DNA of 64,000 bases from Plicaturopsis crispa FD-325 SS-3 (GCA_000827205.1 KN832566.1:762543-826542), one strand, 5' to 3'; counted from the first letter of the stretch, positions 1 to 12,857 are shown. The notes: a model not told the origin generated them from the letters alone. Translations and numbers: made by a program.

Positions 1-762
1 CAATGCGTCGCCTCGTTGCGCGAGGAGCCCACTCACCGTCGATCTGATTCTGCGGCAGACACGGCCGAGCCACCGGAATCGGCTGCGCTGCAGGCCTACG
101 AGCGGCTGCGACGGGAACTTGGCCTTGCCCTCCGCGAATGCGAGCGCGGCCGCGAACGCCTGCTCGATATCGTGGCGCCCCCGAAGACCGAAAGCGAGGA
201 CGATGGTGACGACGTGCCAGCCCTCGCGCCCGACGTCGGGAGCGAGGAATCGGATAAGCAGGAGTCGGCCACACTGTACTACGACCTGTCACGTAGCGAA
301 GAGGGCCCAATCAAGTTCAGCGCGGTGCCCGCTGGAGGCGTTCGTGCTGACGATGCCACGGCGCATTTACTCCGCGAGGCATCGGAGCAGCATCTACCCC
401 CGCAGGGCATCGAGCAGGTGTTCGAAGCGGATCCAGATATAGAGGGTGGTGTGTCGTTCTCCCGGGAGCGGTCGAAGCTGTCTCGTGAGGAGCGTATTCG
501 GTTGATGAAGCTGCGCAGGGAGAGCGGCGGTATCGGCTTGGGTCTCAGCCTGCCGTCTGACTGGCCAGAAAAACCAGCCAGGGAAAGTTGGGGGCCAGGC
601 GGAGAGGTCGTGCAGGAGCTGAAGGACGTCATCTGGCAGGTGGGGGAGAAGCGGCGGAAATTGTCTGAAGGCCTCCCTCGGACCAACGACCCTTTCATGG
701 CAGGGAACGAGGATGGCACACCTGATGTCCACCCATTACCGAGGCCGTCTTCCCCTTCATGA
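1..762 (+). CDS. C-terminal part of an unidentified protein (possibly vezatin-like)
   Basis: The frame is open from the left edge of the window to a TGA at 760-762, so this is the last part (about 250 residues) of a gene that begins outside. The protein is hydrophilic: a charged helical stretch near residues 25-50 ([17 protein letters not shown]), an acidic linker, then two motif-like blocks, [10 protein letters not shown] and [14 protein letters not shown]. From memory these blocks resemble the tail of fungal vezatin/myosin-binding-domain proteins, which are membrane-anchored adaptors, but that rests on short motifs. No membrane segment lies in the visible part. The end is a Pro/Ser tail. 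I am confident that it is coding and unsure of the name. Confidence 0.6.
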   Translation, partial: QCVASLREEPTHRRSDSAADTAEPPESAALQAYERLRRELGLALRECERGRERLLDIVAPPKTESEDDGDDVPALAPDVGSEESDKQESATLYYDLSRSEEGPIKFSAVPAGGVRADDATAHLLREASEQHLPPQGIEQVFEADPDIEGGVSFSRERSKLSREERIRLMKLRRESGGIGLGLSLPSDWPEKPARESWGPGGEVVQELKDVIWQVGEKRRKLSEGLPRTNDPFMAGNEDGTPDVHPLPRPSSPS

Positions 763-1291
763 CTAGCCTCGGTTTGTTTTCGTGGTTTGTGGTCATACAT
801 TATCGTATATAATTCGTAAATTTGCTTCTTATCGCGAGCGTTATTATTTAGTGGTTCGTGCGGCTCTGCTACATCTTGCTCCTTCCTCTACTTACATTGA
901 GCTACACATACGGAAATATATCTTGGCCTTGCGCCTGCTGGCTTTATCAGTCTCGCAGTCTCGCTTTTGCAATCCTATCGAAGTTTGCATTCATGTCATT
1001 TCGTAAAACACATCAATATGTAAGTAGGAAACGCGGGGACAGGTGTTTACAAGATCCCAAAACAAAGCCGCGTAAGTATCTAGCAATTGGTATGTGATTC
1101 TAAGGTGGGTAGGCAGAGGTAGGTAGGCAGTAGCAGGGCGAAACCGATGAGTATGTGCAGAGAGGCCCGGGACAGTACAATACAGAATAGCAGCGATGAA
1201 GATAACCGAGACAGAGGAGCCAGTGTAACCAAAACAGCGGGGAAGAATCCATGGGAGAGAGTCCTGAAAAACGGCAGTGAAAGTAGGCAGA
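763..1291. other. Intergenic, convergent 3' ends
   Basis: This lies between two converging genes and should hold both 3' untranslated regions. It is AT-rich after 770 and then G/A-rich with imperfect GTAGG/GCAGG repeats near 1100-1140. I see no gene. Confidence 0.5.
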
Positions 1292-4200
1292 TCATGCAGA
1301 GGGGACCGCCTCGACGGCTGGAGGCTGCCCCTTCACGCTGACCCACTTCTCCTTCGCGTCTTTGGTAGTTTCGGTGGCTGCTGGAGCGCATTCGACTTTG
1401 TCCGATTCTTCCTCCGAGGTTACGCTTTCCTCTGTGTCGCCCTCGATGCCTTCATTGTTCTCGGAGTCCGTGCTTGAGGCCGATTCGCTGGCGGTGGAGG
1501 GCTCAGACACGTTCGCGGGGGCTGTGGCCGCGATATCGCGGGCAGATTTCTTAGCCTTCACTCTCGCCTCTCGCCTCTCAAGTCGCTAGAATTTGGAATC
1601 AGTACGGTAGGCTCGGAGCAGCATTCGATGAACGTACCTCTTTTGCTTCCTTCTCTTCCTTCTTCATACGTTCGTGTACCGTCAGTGCTCAGGATTCGAA
1701 AGATGAGCGAAATACCATACCTCTTTGGCTGCGAGCTCTTCTTTCTGTACGCGCGGTTCTCAGTATGCCACTCAACGATAAATTGGATCTTGTCTGCGAT
1801 CTGCTCACCTCCTTTTTCGCCTTCTCCTCGGCTTCCTTCTTCTCCTTGGCTTCTTTCTGCGATTGACAGTGTTAGAGAGGGCGCGTAGCATGCCCATTAC
1901 AGAGGCCCACCTCGGCTTTATCCTTCTTAAGTTTTTCGCGCGTCTCTCGCTCTTGGATGATCCTGCGAATCCATAAGTTACGTGCGTGAGAGAGAAGCAC
2001 ATACAGGCCACATACCATTCATCAACTTCCTCGACACACTCGCGTGGTCGAGTCTTGTTCTTGAGAAGATACCCTTGCAGGCTAGCGACCTGTAAATCAC
2101 AGTTGTTCAGTACACTATGATTGCATTGAGCACCCTCACTTACACTCAGTTCATCCTCAGGAATAGCGTCTGCAAAACGCTTAGCAAGCTCAGAAAGTTC
2201 GTCTTCACTCAGCATGGGGACTGCGTGCGCCGGGACCTTGCGCTTTGGCAAAGGAAGGTTCTTCTGCGACGCATCGGCGGAGTTTTCTTTGCTCGGACTG
2301 GCTGAGGTCGTCGACGAAGGCGACGCTGACGCGGGTTTAGATGGGAAGAAACATTTAAAGATACCCTCTGCCTGCCATTTGGTGGCATTGGTAAAGTTCA
2401 CCCAGACATCCATCCGCCCCGGACGCGAGAGGGCAGGGTCGAGCCTCTCGATATGGTTGGTGGTGGCAAAGAGGAGGCTAAACAGGACTTATTAGTAACT
2501 GTTCTAGCTAGTGATCCAAATGTTTGACACTTACCGACCCTCGGCGGCGGCAACGCCGTCCAAGCTGTTCAGAAGGCCACTTAGACTCAGAGTGGATCCG
2601 TCATTATTGGCATCCGGCGTGGTAGTCGACACTGTAGACGTTGTGGATGTAGGCGCGCCCGTCGAAGTTGCGTCACGAGAGACCGATCTCGTGAACGCGG
2701 CATCTAGATCTTCCAAGAGCAGTATGCATCTAGGGACATCATGAGTTATGCCATCATGCGGGGAAATATGAAATGGGGCACGAACCTGGATGGAACACCC
2801 CCCATCAGAGTGGTTAGTGTGTTATCACTCATGCTGTTAACACGCTTGTCAGCGGGCGGCTAGTGTGGGAGTACAACTTTCATACCCCTTGGACGAAAGG
2901 CTGACGACGTATATGTCGAGACCAAGTTCACCGGCCAAGGAGTGAATCAGCGAGGTCTTCCCGCTGAATGAAAAATGATCCGGTGAGCAAAAACATTGCT
3001 CAAAGAGGGTGAGCGACAAACCTTCCTGGGACGCCATGCAACAAATATCCTCGTCGGAACGGTATGCCTATAAAGACCGATAAGACGCCGAATGGTAAGA
3101 GACGATCATGACTCACCTCGTTCCGCATACCACTCCTCCGAGCACAAGAAATCTTTACAGTCAGCCAAGAGCATGTCCTTTACACCGGGTTGTAACACGA
3201 TGGAACTCATAGGACGCTTTTGCCGTGCACCATTCCATCTCCAGCCACCATATGTTCTGCCGAAGACGTCAACGGGGTGTTATGGGCTTGTAGGGAACGA
3301 AACTTACGTGTCTGCCATGAAGATGTGAACTCTATGTTCAGCGTCCTTTTCGTAGTCCCCTAATGATGTCATCAATACACAAGAACTTCACACAGAGACA
3401 TCAGCCGCCCACGTTTGGCCTCGAGGACAAGTTTCTTCAGGATATCATTATTGCGAGCGACGACGCTAGACGCGGGCATTCAGTACAGTCGCTCACAGAA
3501 TCACTGATGAAAGGGGTGCAAACCTGATCTTCAAAGACGCGCCGTGCCCGTAGTGGTCTGGGTATCTTTTCATTCTCGTTATCTTTGGTGAGCATCAGAG
3601 TAAGCATATGGCGGGCCCGACTCGCTAATAGATAATAGACACATACCCGGAGCCAGTGGCCACGGTAATATATCGTGTGAGTCGTGTCTGACCCTATCAT
3701 CAGGACGTGCGAAGGACGGTCGAAGAAGTGGATGTACCCACCCAGGCTGGGCATGAAAGCGACCTTGCGTTTCTTCCGGCCATGGACCAGAAGGTCATCT
3801 TCATTATCTTGTTCCTGCTCATCATCCACATCTCCTGTGGTCGTCTGGGTCAGGCCGTTGCGACCAACAGAACGTGTGGTGATCTCGAACTCTCTCGAGC
3901 GGCCCCAGGCAGGTTGCTAAAAGGGCATAGTCACGTAAGTAACGCCACGGACAGGGCATGCGAGCGTTTGCACCTTCGAAAGCCAGTGCATTAACCTAAT
4001 CATAGAACGTTGTTAGAGATTCGCCGGACTCCACAGAGCTCGCAGAACCTACCAGTCATATGGGTAATCCTCCTGACTGAAGTGAGCGGTAAGGAAGAAC
4101 GCTGGAAAGGCATTGTGAGTTCTTGACGGACGCGAGCGCAAACACGTCGATAGCACTCACAATCCACGAATCCATTCCAAGCCGACACTGATGCCCTTCT

Positions 4201-4360
4201 GGCGGTCTCTACTGTGCCGCCAATGACGACCAATTTCTGTGGCGCAGTGGCGTGAGTGGCGAGGGTCAAACGGAGGAGCGGTGTCGGGACGTACAAGGGT
4301 GTCTTGTAGGGCACCTGTGTTCATGCCCAAGGGGGACAGCATATTCCTGAGTGAGTCCAT
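1292..4360 (-). CDS. BCS1-type mitochondrial AAA ATPase
   Basis: BCS1 family proteins are inner-membrane AAA ATPases; yeast Bcs1 inserts the Rieske protein into complex III. The start is the ATG at 4360; short exons follow. An N-terminal hydrophobic segment ([23 protein letters not shown]) precedes a BCS1_N domain with [19 protein letters not shown] and YYRGHWLRV. The ATPase core shows [11 protein letters not shown] joined across an intron to [14 protein letters not shown] (Walker A), then [12 protein letters not shown] (Walker B) and [16 protein letters not shown] Ser/Thr-rich insert of about 35 residues lies between Walker B and [10 protein letters not shown]. After the core comes a Lys/Glu-rich coiled stretch and an acidic Ser/Glu tail. 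Fungal genomes carry several diverged BCS1-like paralogues, and the insert and long tail suggest one of these rather than the canonical assembly factor. Confidence 0.85.
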
Positions 4361-4426
4361 TTGAGGTATACAATATTGGCAGGGAAAGTAGAGGACAGGA
4401 GGGTAACTGTCGTTGTACGCCGGGTT

Positions 4427-4434
4427 CTTATATA
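4427..4434 (-). promoter_or_regulatory. TATA box of the BCS1-like gene
   Basis: TATATAAG on the minus strand, about 67 bp upstream of the start codon of the BCS1-like gene, a suitable place for a core promoter. Confidence 0.45.
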
Positions 4435-7400
4435 GTCATGGCTCGCCTCGTGCCTAAGGGTTAGCGGAGAGGCAACATTTGCCGTTCGACCTCCGCGACC
4501 GCCAACTGGCCGTTCTGGTAGGTCCCCGATAAGAACATACTACATAATTCGATCAACACCCTTACATTTTAGAAGTTCCGAATGAAGCGTTTCAGAGAGA
4601 GTTTTTGAAGTCCACACGTACGAATCATAGCGTGTCCCAGATCTTCGGACTGTTCTTGGTTAGGAGATCGACTGCCGTCGCTTCACTTTTCTGCGCCCAG
4701 GGCCTCCCGCAAGTGATTTCTTGCCGCAGTGCACACTGGAGGGTAGACAGCCTGTCGTATCGTCGTTCCTGTGGGCGCAGTCATCAAACAATTCGAACGA
4801 TGGGAGGAGGCAAAATCAAGGCGCAAGATCCCACATGCGAGACTAAAGACAGCGAGCCCACGCCTCTTATGGCACGCCTCATACCCAATTGAAATTTTGT
4901 AAAATTTGTCCAGTTCGCAGCGCGCAGTGGGTAAATTTGTTGCCTACCATATTTTCATGGAGGTCAGCATGCTGTGAATGGCGACCATAGTAATCCAGTC
5001 GACGTTTAATGTCGGTGTAAGACTTCATCTGCAGAGCGCGAGTGAGTCGAACCATTCCGAAGCCAACGACATCCTCCATTCGCGAATCAATGTAAGCGAG
5101 CACGGTCGGCCGAAGATCAAGAGACGGGGATGGCACATACATGCACCGAGCAACAACACGCGGTTTGACCGTGGCGAAGGATGTGTCGTTTATGGGATCA
5201 ACTGGGCGCACAACACATTTCGAAAAGGTTGCGGCGAACCGCGAGTCGGGGAGAAACAGAAAAGGCGAATGGGCAGGATAGCACGGTTGCGGCAACTATC
5301 GCTAATTGGGCCTCGGACTGAGATGGTCGGAGCCTCGCGCTCGGGCCAACGATGACCAGGTAGAATCTATGCCGGAGCCAAACTCAAAGCGAGCCCACAT
5401 CTGTACACAATACCTAATTCAGCCACCAACATAGGAATCCCGAACACTCCCCACGGTGGGTCAGAGACTCGCAGGTAGCTTGTAGTGAAGGCACACACCC
5501 AATGTCCGTTGGGAAAGGCCCGACGAGCGGGATTAATGCAGGGCGCAGAGATACGTTAATGGACTCAACGGCCCGGGGAAAATTTAATGAGTGTCTCGTT
5601 CTTGAATCAATGGAGTCATAGCGCATGCCTTGGACGCCTCGCGTTGCATGTCGTACTCTTCGTCGAGTCAACGTCGACCCTTGACTGCACATGAGAATTC
5701 AGCCCACAGCGTTATCCTGTAGATAATAGACATCAAACCATTTCAAATCTGCAGTGTCGAATGTTACCCCCAAGCGAGATGAGATAGAGGTTTATGGCGG
5801 GGTTGCGCCCCGCAGTGTGCTACAATGGAGGGCAATTAATGGCGCATGACATGGCATCGAAGCTGTGACGACCTCGGATATCAAAAGGAGCAGACCTGGA
5901 GCAGACCGCAGCCGGAAGCGGGCATGCCCAGTCTGCAATGCGCGGGCTGCACGGGCACTGAATGTCCTCGCATAGGGGGATGATGTCCTAAAATGCCACA
6001 CGCAGTCGATATATACTGCGACGCTTGAGATCCAGGTATTGCGTATCGATTTCTTGGGCGCTTGTGCCAGCGCGCAGCAAGGGCGTTGTACAAATATCCA
6101 CAGCACGCCAGTCAGGAGTCGTCCATATCGATGCATCATGCACAGGATGGCTGAAGATTTCATATCGATTGACAAGAGCGGGCCACTCTAGTCATGAGCT
6201 TCGTGTCGAGGTGAAGCATTATAGCTAAACAGGCCTAGTTGAGCGATCCGGTCCCGGAACACGTTTTCCTAAGCACAGCTACGACGCTTTGTTGAGGGCT
6301 AATCGGTACATACCAGTACCCCGAGGACATCTCAGTGCTCGTTGCTCCATCGGGTCGAAACGTCAGGGCATCGGAGCTGGAACAAAACCAAGGGGAGATT
6401 TGGACATCTCAGGCCTGGACATTTCAGACGAGCGGACGAGTTCCCTCGATTGCTATTGGCGGTTGCTTACCGGCAACGTGGACCATTCTCCCTTGCTTTG
6501 CTCGACACTCACAGGACAGTGAGCGTTACGTAAATGCATGGGCTCGGAGCAAACTCACTGCAACTCCATGAGCACTTGCGCAGAACGGATGCGAAAGAGT
6601 AAGTATAATAAACAAAGAGCAGTGTGTGATATAGACGCACATGGTTTTACGTAGGGTATCGTCGAACAGTTGGCATTTGACGCCTACGCGAGCGAGCTGC
6701 TTAAGATAGTCGAGCCGAGCATGCAGATATAATAATGTCTCGTCCTCTGACAAGGACTCGGAGGTTCGTCGGAGAGAGGGTATAACTCCATTTCCTTAGC
6801 GTCCCCCCATTTTCAGAGCCAGCAGAGTCGCGCGCCTTGCTTTACGTTTCTGCGTAGCTTTGGGGGAAATAAGCGAAGCGATAATAGGCATGTGCTGTGA
6901 AGAAGTGAGAAAGACCGACCGAAGGGCATGGACACTCGCTTGGACCTTGACGCCGAGAGAAAGAATAGATAGACGAGAGAGGCTGCGTCATCCCAGAAGA
7001 GCGGTCTTGCTGACAGGACCTGACTGAACCTTACAGTTAATGGAGATGCACCGGGAGTGAAGCAACTCACTGTGTTCCAATTTTCGTCACGAGTAGAAAA
7101 AGTCTGGACTGGAGCGAGACGTCAATAAGACGAATTCCCACCCAACGCTAGTGGTGAAGCCCACGGAACCCGAGTTGCTGCCTTCCAGCGCCCAATGGAC
7201 ATCGTTCCGGACTTTAACCTTATACTGTTCTTCACAACCCATAGTAAAGAGTGGTGCCGATGTCCGAGAAAGAGGCGGTATGAAGCAAGGAACGTATGAC
7301 AGGGCAGGCGCGCATTGTGTGAGATGAAGAGGGTCTTTTAGTGCTAACCAAGGAGAGCGACTTGCGGCTTGATACAAAGTTTCTATCTGGCCCGCGTGAG

Positions 7401-7654
7401 AATTGGAACCATTCGGAACAGAACGAAAAATCCTCACACCGCTGGATAATAAGGATACCAATCCGCCTGCTTCGGGGAAGGCTTCGCGGGGGCTTGCATG
7501 AACCTGGGAAGTTCCCCGGAAAGGAAGCATATTATGCAAGGTATTGTATATCCTGAGATGCACTAGAAATACAATTGAAATGTGCCTAGCAAATGTATGA
7601 GTTGTGTGAGTCAGGTATCTAGAATGGGTGTCACCTGAAACCTAAACAAATTGA
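4435..7654. other. 3.2 kb with no recognisable gene
   Basis: Several open stretches of 60-150 codons occur on both strands, but none carries a motif I recognise and they do not chain into one plausible spliced gene. Minus-strand pieces near 4880-5250, 5420-5690, 6640-6860 and 7090-7330 read more like protein than the rest, so one or two decayed or lineage-specific genes may be here. A species-specific transcript map would decide. Confidence 0.4.
6640..6860 (-). pseudogene. Coding-like stretch with one in-frame stop, unidentified
   Basis: On the minus strand one frame reads KRKARRATLLALKMGGR, then a TAA, then continues in the same frame with SESLSEDETLLYLHARLDY, KQLARVGVKCQ and LFDDTLRKTM. 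Charge distribution and amphipathic pattern look like a genuine helical protein, which is why it is listed. It could be a decayed exon, or the stop could be skipped by a small intron that I cannot define. I do not recognise the family. Confidence 0.2.
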
Positions 7655-8484
7655 CTAGTCCCTTCTGAAGACCCCGCCCAGCTCGATATCTTCTGGCTCT
7701 CCTGCATTGACCGGGCCTACGGACAGGCCCTCAGTCATCTCTCGCTTGACACAAAGCTGTTCAGCGATAATGACTGTCATCGCTGAACCACCGAGCACAA
7801 CAAGCCAGAAAAATAGTGAGGTCGGCAGGGAGGCTGAATAGTACGTCGTCAAGACGAGGTGATTGAAGACGAGTGTCAAGGCGAAGTCGAGGATGAGGCG
7901 AGGTTTCCTGACGAGGGTGTAAAGGTAGTAGATACTTCACCAAACAAGCTTAGCATAAGCTCTGTACAAGCCAACGGTGAAGAGACACTCACTCGGCTCC
8001 GGACGCGACAAGCCAACAAAACGCGATTATCCATCCGCGCATGGGGTCCGTTCGACCGTCCCAATAGCCATCTATCCCGCCGTTCACTTTCTTCCCACCG
8101 CTCCACGCGCCTCTGTACGAGCTCCAGCGCTCTTCACCTTGCATGCCTCTGACTGTCGGTCTTCCGGCCATCTCACGCCAGTCCATGACCATCCCTAGAG
8201 TTTTGCAGGGTTACCACGCGCTATGGAGGAGACGCGACGCGACCGCGACGTACCGACATTCGCGGGCCCTCCTTCGTACGCTAATGAATTCGGTTCGGCG
8301 AAGACTGTCAGGAGGGGTGGTATTAAGAGCGAAAGGGTAAGGTAATGAAGCGTTTGCATGGATATGATCTGAAAAGGCGTCGCGTCAGTCAAAATTGAAC
8401 ATCCAAACGTGGTGCGACAAGCAGTCTTTCCTGAGAGATAAGCAGTACTGGATCCCAGCTCGCAGATGCTCGTGAGGGCGCCAT
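7655..8484 (-). CDS. SYS1: SYS1-like Golgi membrane protein
   Basis: SYS1 is a four-span Golgi protein that recruits Arl3/ARFRP1 and so supports Golgi trafficking. Four exons can be joined: 8484-8431, 8368-8254, 8194-7993 and 7934-7655, giving 216 residues, close to the fungal family size. Diagnostic stretches are WDPVLLISQ at the N terminus, IISMQTLHYLTL, RGWIIAFCWLVASGADIYYL, PRLILDFALTLVFNHLVL and SLFFWLVV followed by EQLCVKREM. Introns 2 and 3 have normal GT..AG ends (GTACGT/CTAG and GTGAGT/GAAG). Intron 1 is odd: the expected donor after ISQ reads GAAAGA rather than GTAAGA; a weak in-frame GTCGCA donor 12 nt further on is the alternative. Confidence 0.85.
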
Positions 8485-8680
8485 AAGTCTTGTCTTTAAG
8501 TTATTTCCGAGCTTTATTCAAAGGAGCAAAAAGGCTGCCGCGATATAGCACCGGCGAACATGGGAGTTTCAGTTCAAGAGGTGGCGCCGCGCGGAAAGCA
8601 GCACATGCATCGCATTTCTGAGTTCTCCCATACACGACCAGGGCACTCTCGACGCTTGTTGCTCCGGTCGGCCGTCAGAA

Positions 8681-11600
8681 ATGCGACAACCAACATACGA
8701 CCGTGTCTCGCAGGACGGTGAGGACCTGCTTGAAGATGCCGTCTCTACATCTGCGCGTGGACGAAGTCCGCCGCGGTCCATACGGCCACCCGTCTACTAC
8801 GGCGAAGGCCCGTTCGACGCACCGAGCTCTGACGAGGATGAGGCGCTACTGGAAAAGGAGGGATCTATCACGCCAGGGCTCGCTGAACGAGGGGGAAATA
8901 GCTTAGACGAAGGCGGCCTGACAGTCGGGGGACACAAGGTTCGTCCAGGGATTTGCGGAACTCGTCGCGTATATTAAGTGCCTGTTAACTACTCAGAGAC
9001 GACCATCGCTCCTCCGTTATCTAGTCGTAACCCTCATCTCCCTTGTAATTCTGGCGGGATGCATAGGCGTATTTGCAGCCAAGTCGTATACCGGCACGTC
9101 GTATCGTGTCCCCGGGGCACAACGCATCACCATGGACCACGTATTTAACGGGACATTCGCAGCGCATCGTCAGAGTTTGAATTGGGTTGCAGAAGGTGGG
9201 TGGCTTTCTCTGTACCAGAGATGTGTCGCGCAGCTGAATGCATTTCCTAGCTGGTGATGGTGTATTCTCGATCTCTCAGGACGGATATATCAAATTAGTC
9301 GATCTCAAGACTAATTCCACTAAGGTCTTGGTCGACACAAGGGATATAAAGGATGTGGGTGCACTACTCTAGCCCATTGCCGTCATGATGTGCTGAATAT
9401 GGTCCTCAGGAAAGTGGAAACACTCTACACTATTCTAACTGGCAACTCTCCGCAGACATGAAATACATTCTCGTGAAAGCTAATTACAAGAAAGTACGCA
9501 ATGTTTTCACTTTGGGGTCCCTGACTCTGACTATTGCGTAGCAATGGCGGCATTCGAGCTTTGGGAACTATTACGTCCATGGTATATCTTTTTTCTTTAT
9601 CCTGCGCCGTAATCATGCCTGCTCAAGTGTCAACATTCCAGATCTCGAGGCTGGAACTACACATCCGATCATACCGCCTACAGATCCACCTACTACCTCA
9701 TTTGCGACGTGGTCCCCCTCGGGAGAATCGCTTGCCTATGTCACAGACAATGATCTCTATGTCCTTACTTCACCGGCGTAGGTCGCGAGTCGCATTTTCT
9801 AAAAAGACCTCACTCAAGGCTTAATTAGACCATCCACTGCTCCTATACGGATAACAACCTCGGGCAACGCTTCTCTATTCCACGGTGTACCTGACTGGGT
9901 ATACGAGGAGGAAGTCTTCTCGACTGACTCCGCCCTTTGGTGGTCCCCCGACTCTTCCAAGCTCGCATTCTTGGCGTTTGACGAGACTTCAGTTGATGAG
10001 TACTCATTCCCTATCTACAATCCTACCGAGGACTCCAATGCCGTCATACCCTACACTACGGACATCACGATGAAATACCCAAAGCCGGGGTACAGTAATC
10101 CTCTTGTGTCCGTCCATGTGTTTGACGTCGGACGCTATCTGCGGGACGAGGATGTCGTGGTGACGGGCATGTCGGCATCCCAGTCGACACTTGAGCTAGA
10201 CTGGGAAGGTCGGCATCCCGTCGAGGACAGTGTCATTGCGGAAGTCGCGTGGGTGGGCAACGCCACGCTCATCGTAAAGGAACTAAACCGAAATGCAAAT
10301 AACGGGAGCATGGTGCTGTTCGATTTGGATGCAACGGACCGCCTTGCGCGTACCAAGGGCCGCATTGTGCGGAAACTTGGCTCGGAAGGTGAACAGGGAG
10401 ATGAAGGTTGGGTCGAAAGCGTGAGTATCTTCTGCTACGCGTAATAAAAAGACTAACCTTCTGCGTGCAGGCACAACACATATACGCGCTCCCCGATGGA
10501 GTGTCGTCGGATGGTCCAGCATACCTGGATATCGTCCCCAGTCCAGATGGATACGACCACATTGCTCTTTTTAGCCCCGCCTCCTCGGGTACACCGCGGT
10601 TCCTAACCTCTGGCTCTTGGGAGGTAGCGGGTGGCATCCAAGCCGTTGACGTCAAGGCCGGGCTTGTGTAAGTTATTTCTGCACAGCTACCAGTCGACCT
10701 CCATTAACATACGACGAGCACAGATATTTCCAAGCCGCCAACCCGTCGTCGATCGAGCGCCACTTGTACTCGGTCCCCATCCCAACATCGGCGTCGTTTG
10801 AGCTGGTTGAACCGACAAGTCTCACGGATTCTTCTGTTCCATCCTTCTACGCGACGAATTTTTCTCCGCAGGCAGGATTCTATCTGCTGAGCTACCAAGG
10901 GCCAAACGTCCCGTGGCAGCGTGTGATCCAAGCGAACAACACCGGTACGGCGCATGTTATAGCCGCCTCAGTCCCGGGAGCTAACAACTGTTGTGCAGCT
11001 TTCAATTACATCCTTACCGACAACCAAGAATTGAACGCTACTTACAGTCAATTCGAGAGTCCTGTGATCACCTACTCTACGATTGAGAGTGATGGCTTCG
11101 GTGAGCATTTTGAGTTCATCAGAAGGGAGCTGCACTGAATAGCTCCTCCAGAACTCAATGTCAAAGAGATACGGCCACCCCGTATGGATGACTCAGGTCG
11201 TACAAAATACCCAGTGCTATTCCGTGTGTACGTGCTATGTCGTCCTTCTTTGTCACATCTCTGTTTTCTTATTCTGGTTGCATCTTTCAGGTACGGTGGA
11301 CCTGGAAGTCAAATGGTCGACATGCGATTCGACAGGGACTGGCATCACTACGCCGCGTGTGGCTTGCAGTATATTGTTGTCGTCGTTGACGGCCGCGGCA
11401 CGGGCTACAAGGGCCGAAAACTGCGGAATCCCGTGAAGAGCAACCTGGGCTTCTGGGAAACGAAGGATCAGATTAACGCTGCACGGTGGGTAGCGTGTCT
11501 CACATGCATGTACGTTTGCTCATATCCGACCACCAGCATCTGGGCCGCCAAGGAGTACGTAGATCCGCGTCGGATTGGCATATGGGGATGGGTGTGTTGT

Positions 11601-12243
11601 GACGTTGCCTACAATTTCAGTCCACTGACCTCTCGCCTGACAGTCGTACGGTGGCTTCATGAGCTCAAAGGTTGTGGAAGCTGATGCCGGCATTCATTCC
11701 CTTGCGATCGCGGTAGCGGTGAGAGTCCTTCCCTCTTTATGTTGCTCGGCGACTTCTTATGCTCCCTCCGACCGGCCTAGCCTGTCACGAGTTGGCGTCT
11801 ATACGGTGGGTTTCACAACACCGCCCATTTTATTGCATATATCGCTGATACCAACACGTAGATACGATTTACACGGAGCGCTACATGAATCTTCCAGATC
11901 TCAATCCGGGTGGATACGTCAATGCGTCGATAGCCAATGTCACTGCGTTCTCCAAGGTCGATTACCTACTCATGCACGGGACCGGCGACGACAACGTCCA
12001 TTTCGCGAATTCGGCCCATCTGCTGGACATGCTCACACATGCGCAGGTGCGGAACTTTAGGTTCAGGATGTTTACGGACAGGTGTGTGGTCGTGCCGTGT
12101 GGCGATGTGCTGCAGTGAAATTGATGCATTGCTGCAGCGACCATTCCATCAATCGCCGGGGCGCGAATAGGGAGGTGTACGAGTATATGACAGCCTTCCT
12201 ATTGGAAAAGTGGGGCAAAGGCGGGAAGAGACGAGGGTGGTAA
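8681..12243 (+). CDS. Type II membrane dipeptidyl aminopeptidase (S9B, DPP-IV/STE13/DAP2 type)
   Basis: This family removes N-terminal X-Pro/X-Ala dipeptides in the late Golgi or vacuole (yeast Ste13, Dap2) and is homologous to DPP-IV. The start ATG at 8681 gives an acidic cytosolic tail of about 85 residues, then one membrane anchor (YLVVTLISLVILAGCIGVFA). Many short exons encode the beta-propeller, including DWVYEEEVFS, which carries the Glu pair that grips the substrate N terminus. The hydrolase domain has YGGPGSQMV, GRGTGYKGR, GIWGW joined across an intron to SYGGFMSS (nucleophile Ser), MHGTGDDNVHF (Asp) and DSDHSINRRG (His). The catalytic triad is complete and the gene looks intact. Stop TAA is at 12241. 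It is head-to-head with SYS1, 196 bp apart. Confidence 0.9.
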
Positions 12244-12857
12244 TCCCTGGTTGGCACAGTGATGTATTTATTCTTCTAGTTCTTGGATACCAGGATGACC
12301 TGGAATGCGAACCGCTAGTATGAGCGTGAGTGTCACGACTCCTTTCCTCGCTGTGCACTGCGTGCACATGGAAGTGGGACTTGGTCAGAATCTTTTCCGA
12401 ACCTTGAAGCTTGACCATAACGCGACACGAATGGTCCCGACTGTCCGACGAAGTGATGTTTTTCCGACGCCCGAATTTTGTGCAACCTTCACAGAGTACG
12501 TTCCACGGCACTCCTAAGGCATACCATATACCGCGAAATAGACGGTAGGGATCCCATGGTAAGATACTTAGTTGCTGCACCCCAACCGCTCTGCTCAGCG
12601 GTTAAATCACCCAGCCTATTGGCTGAACTCGAGACTGGTCTCGACAGGGGCACAAGGAACAAAATGAACGCCGCGGAGATGAAACTATGAGAAAGCCGGG
12701 AAGCCGAGCGGTCTAGATTTAAGATAATCGACGCATTCGGCAGCCAATCATTTAAATATTAATATTTGCCGCTTAATGAGCCCCGTCCACGACCGGTCGC
12801 CTCTTGCTTTCGACCACCACAATCACCGCCCCACGGCGCTGGCAACATCCTGCAGCC
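12244..12857. other. Intergenic; 3' UTR and ETT1 promoter
   Basis: I see no gene. The last 120 bp hold a CCAAT motif and a strongly AT-rich run (12751-12767) before a C-rich leader, as expected for the promoter of the gene starting at 12858. Confidence 0.5.
12744..12748 (+). promoter_or_regulatory. CCAAT box upstream of ETT1
   Basis: CCAAT on the plus strand, 110 bp upstream of the ETT1 start and just before an AT-rich run. Fungal CCAAT boxes are bound by the HAP/NF-Y complex; use here is an inference from position. Confidence 0.35.
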
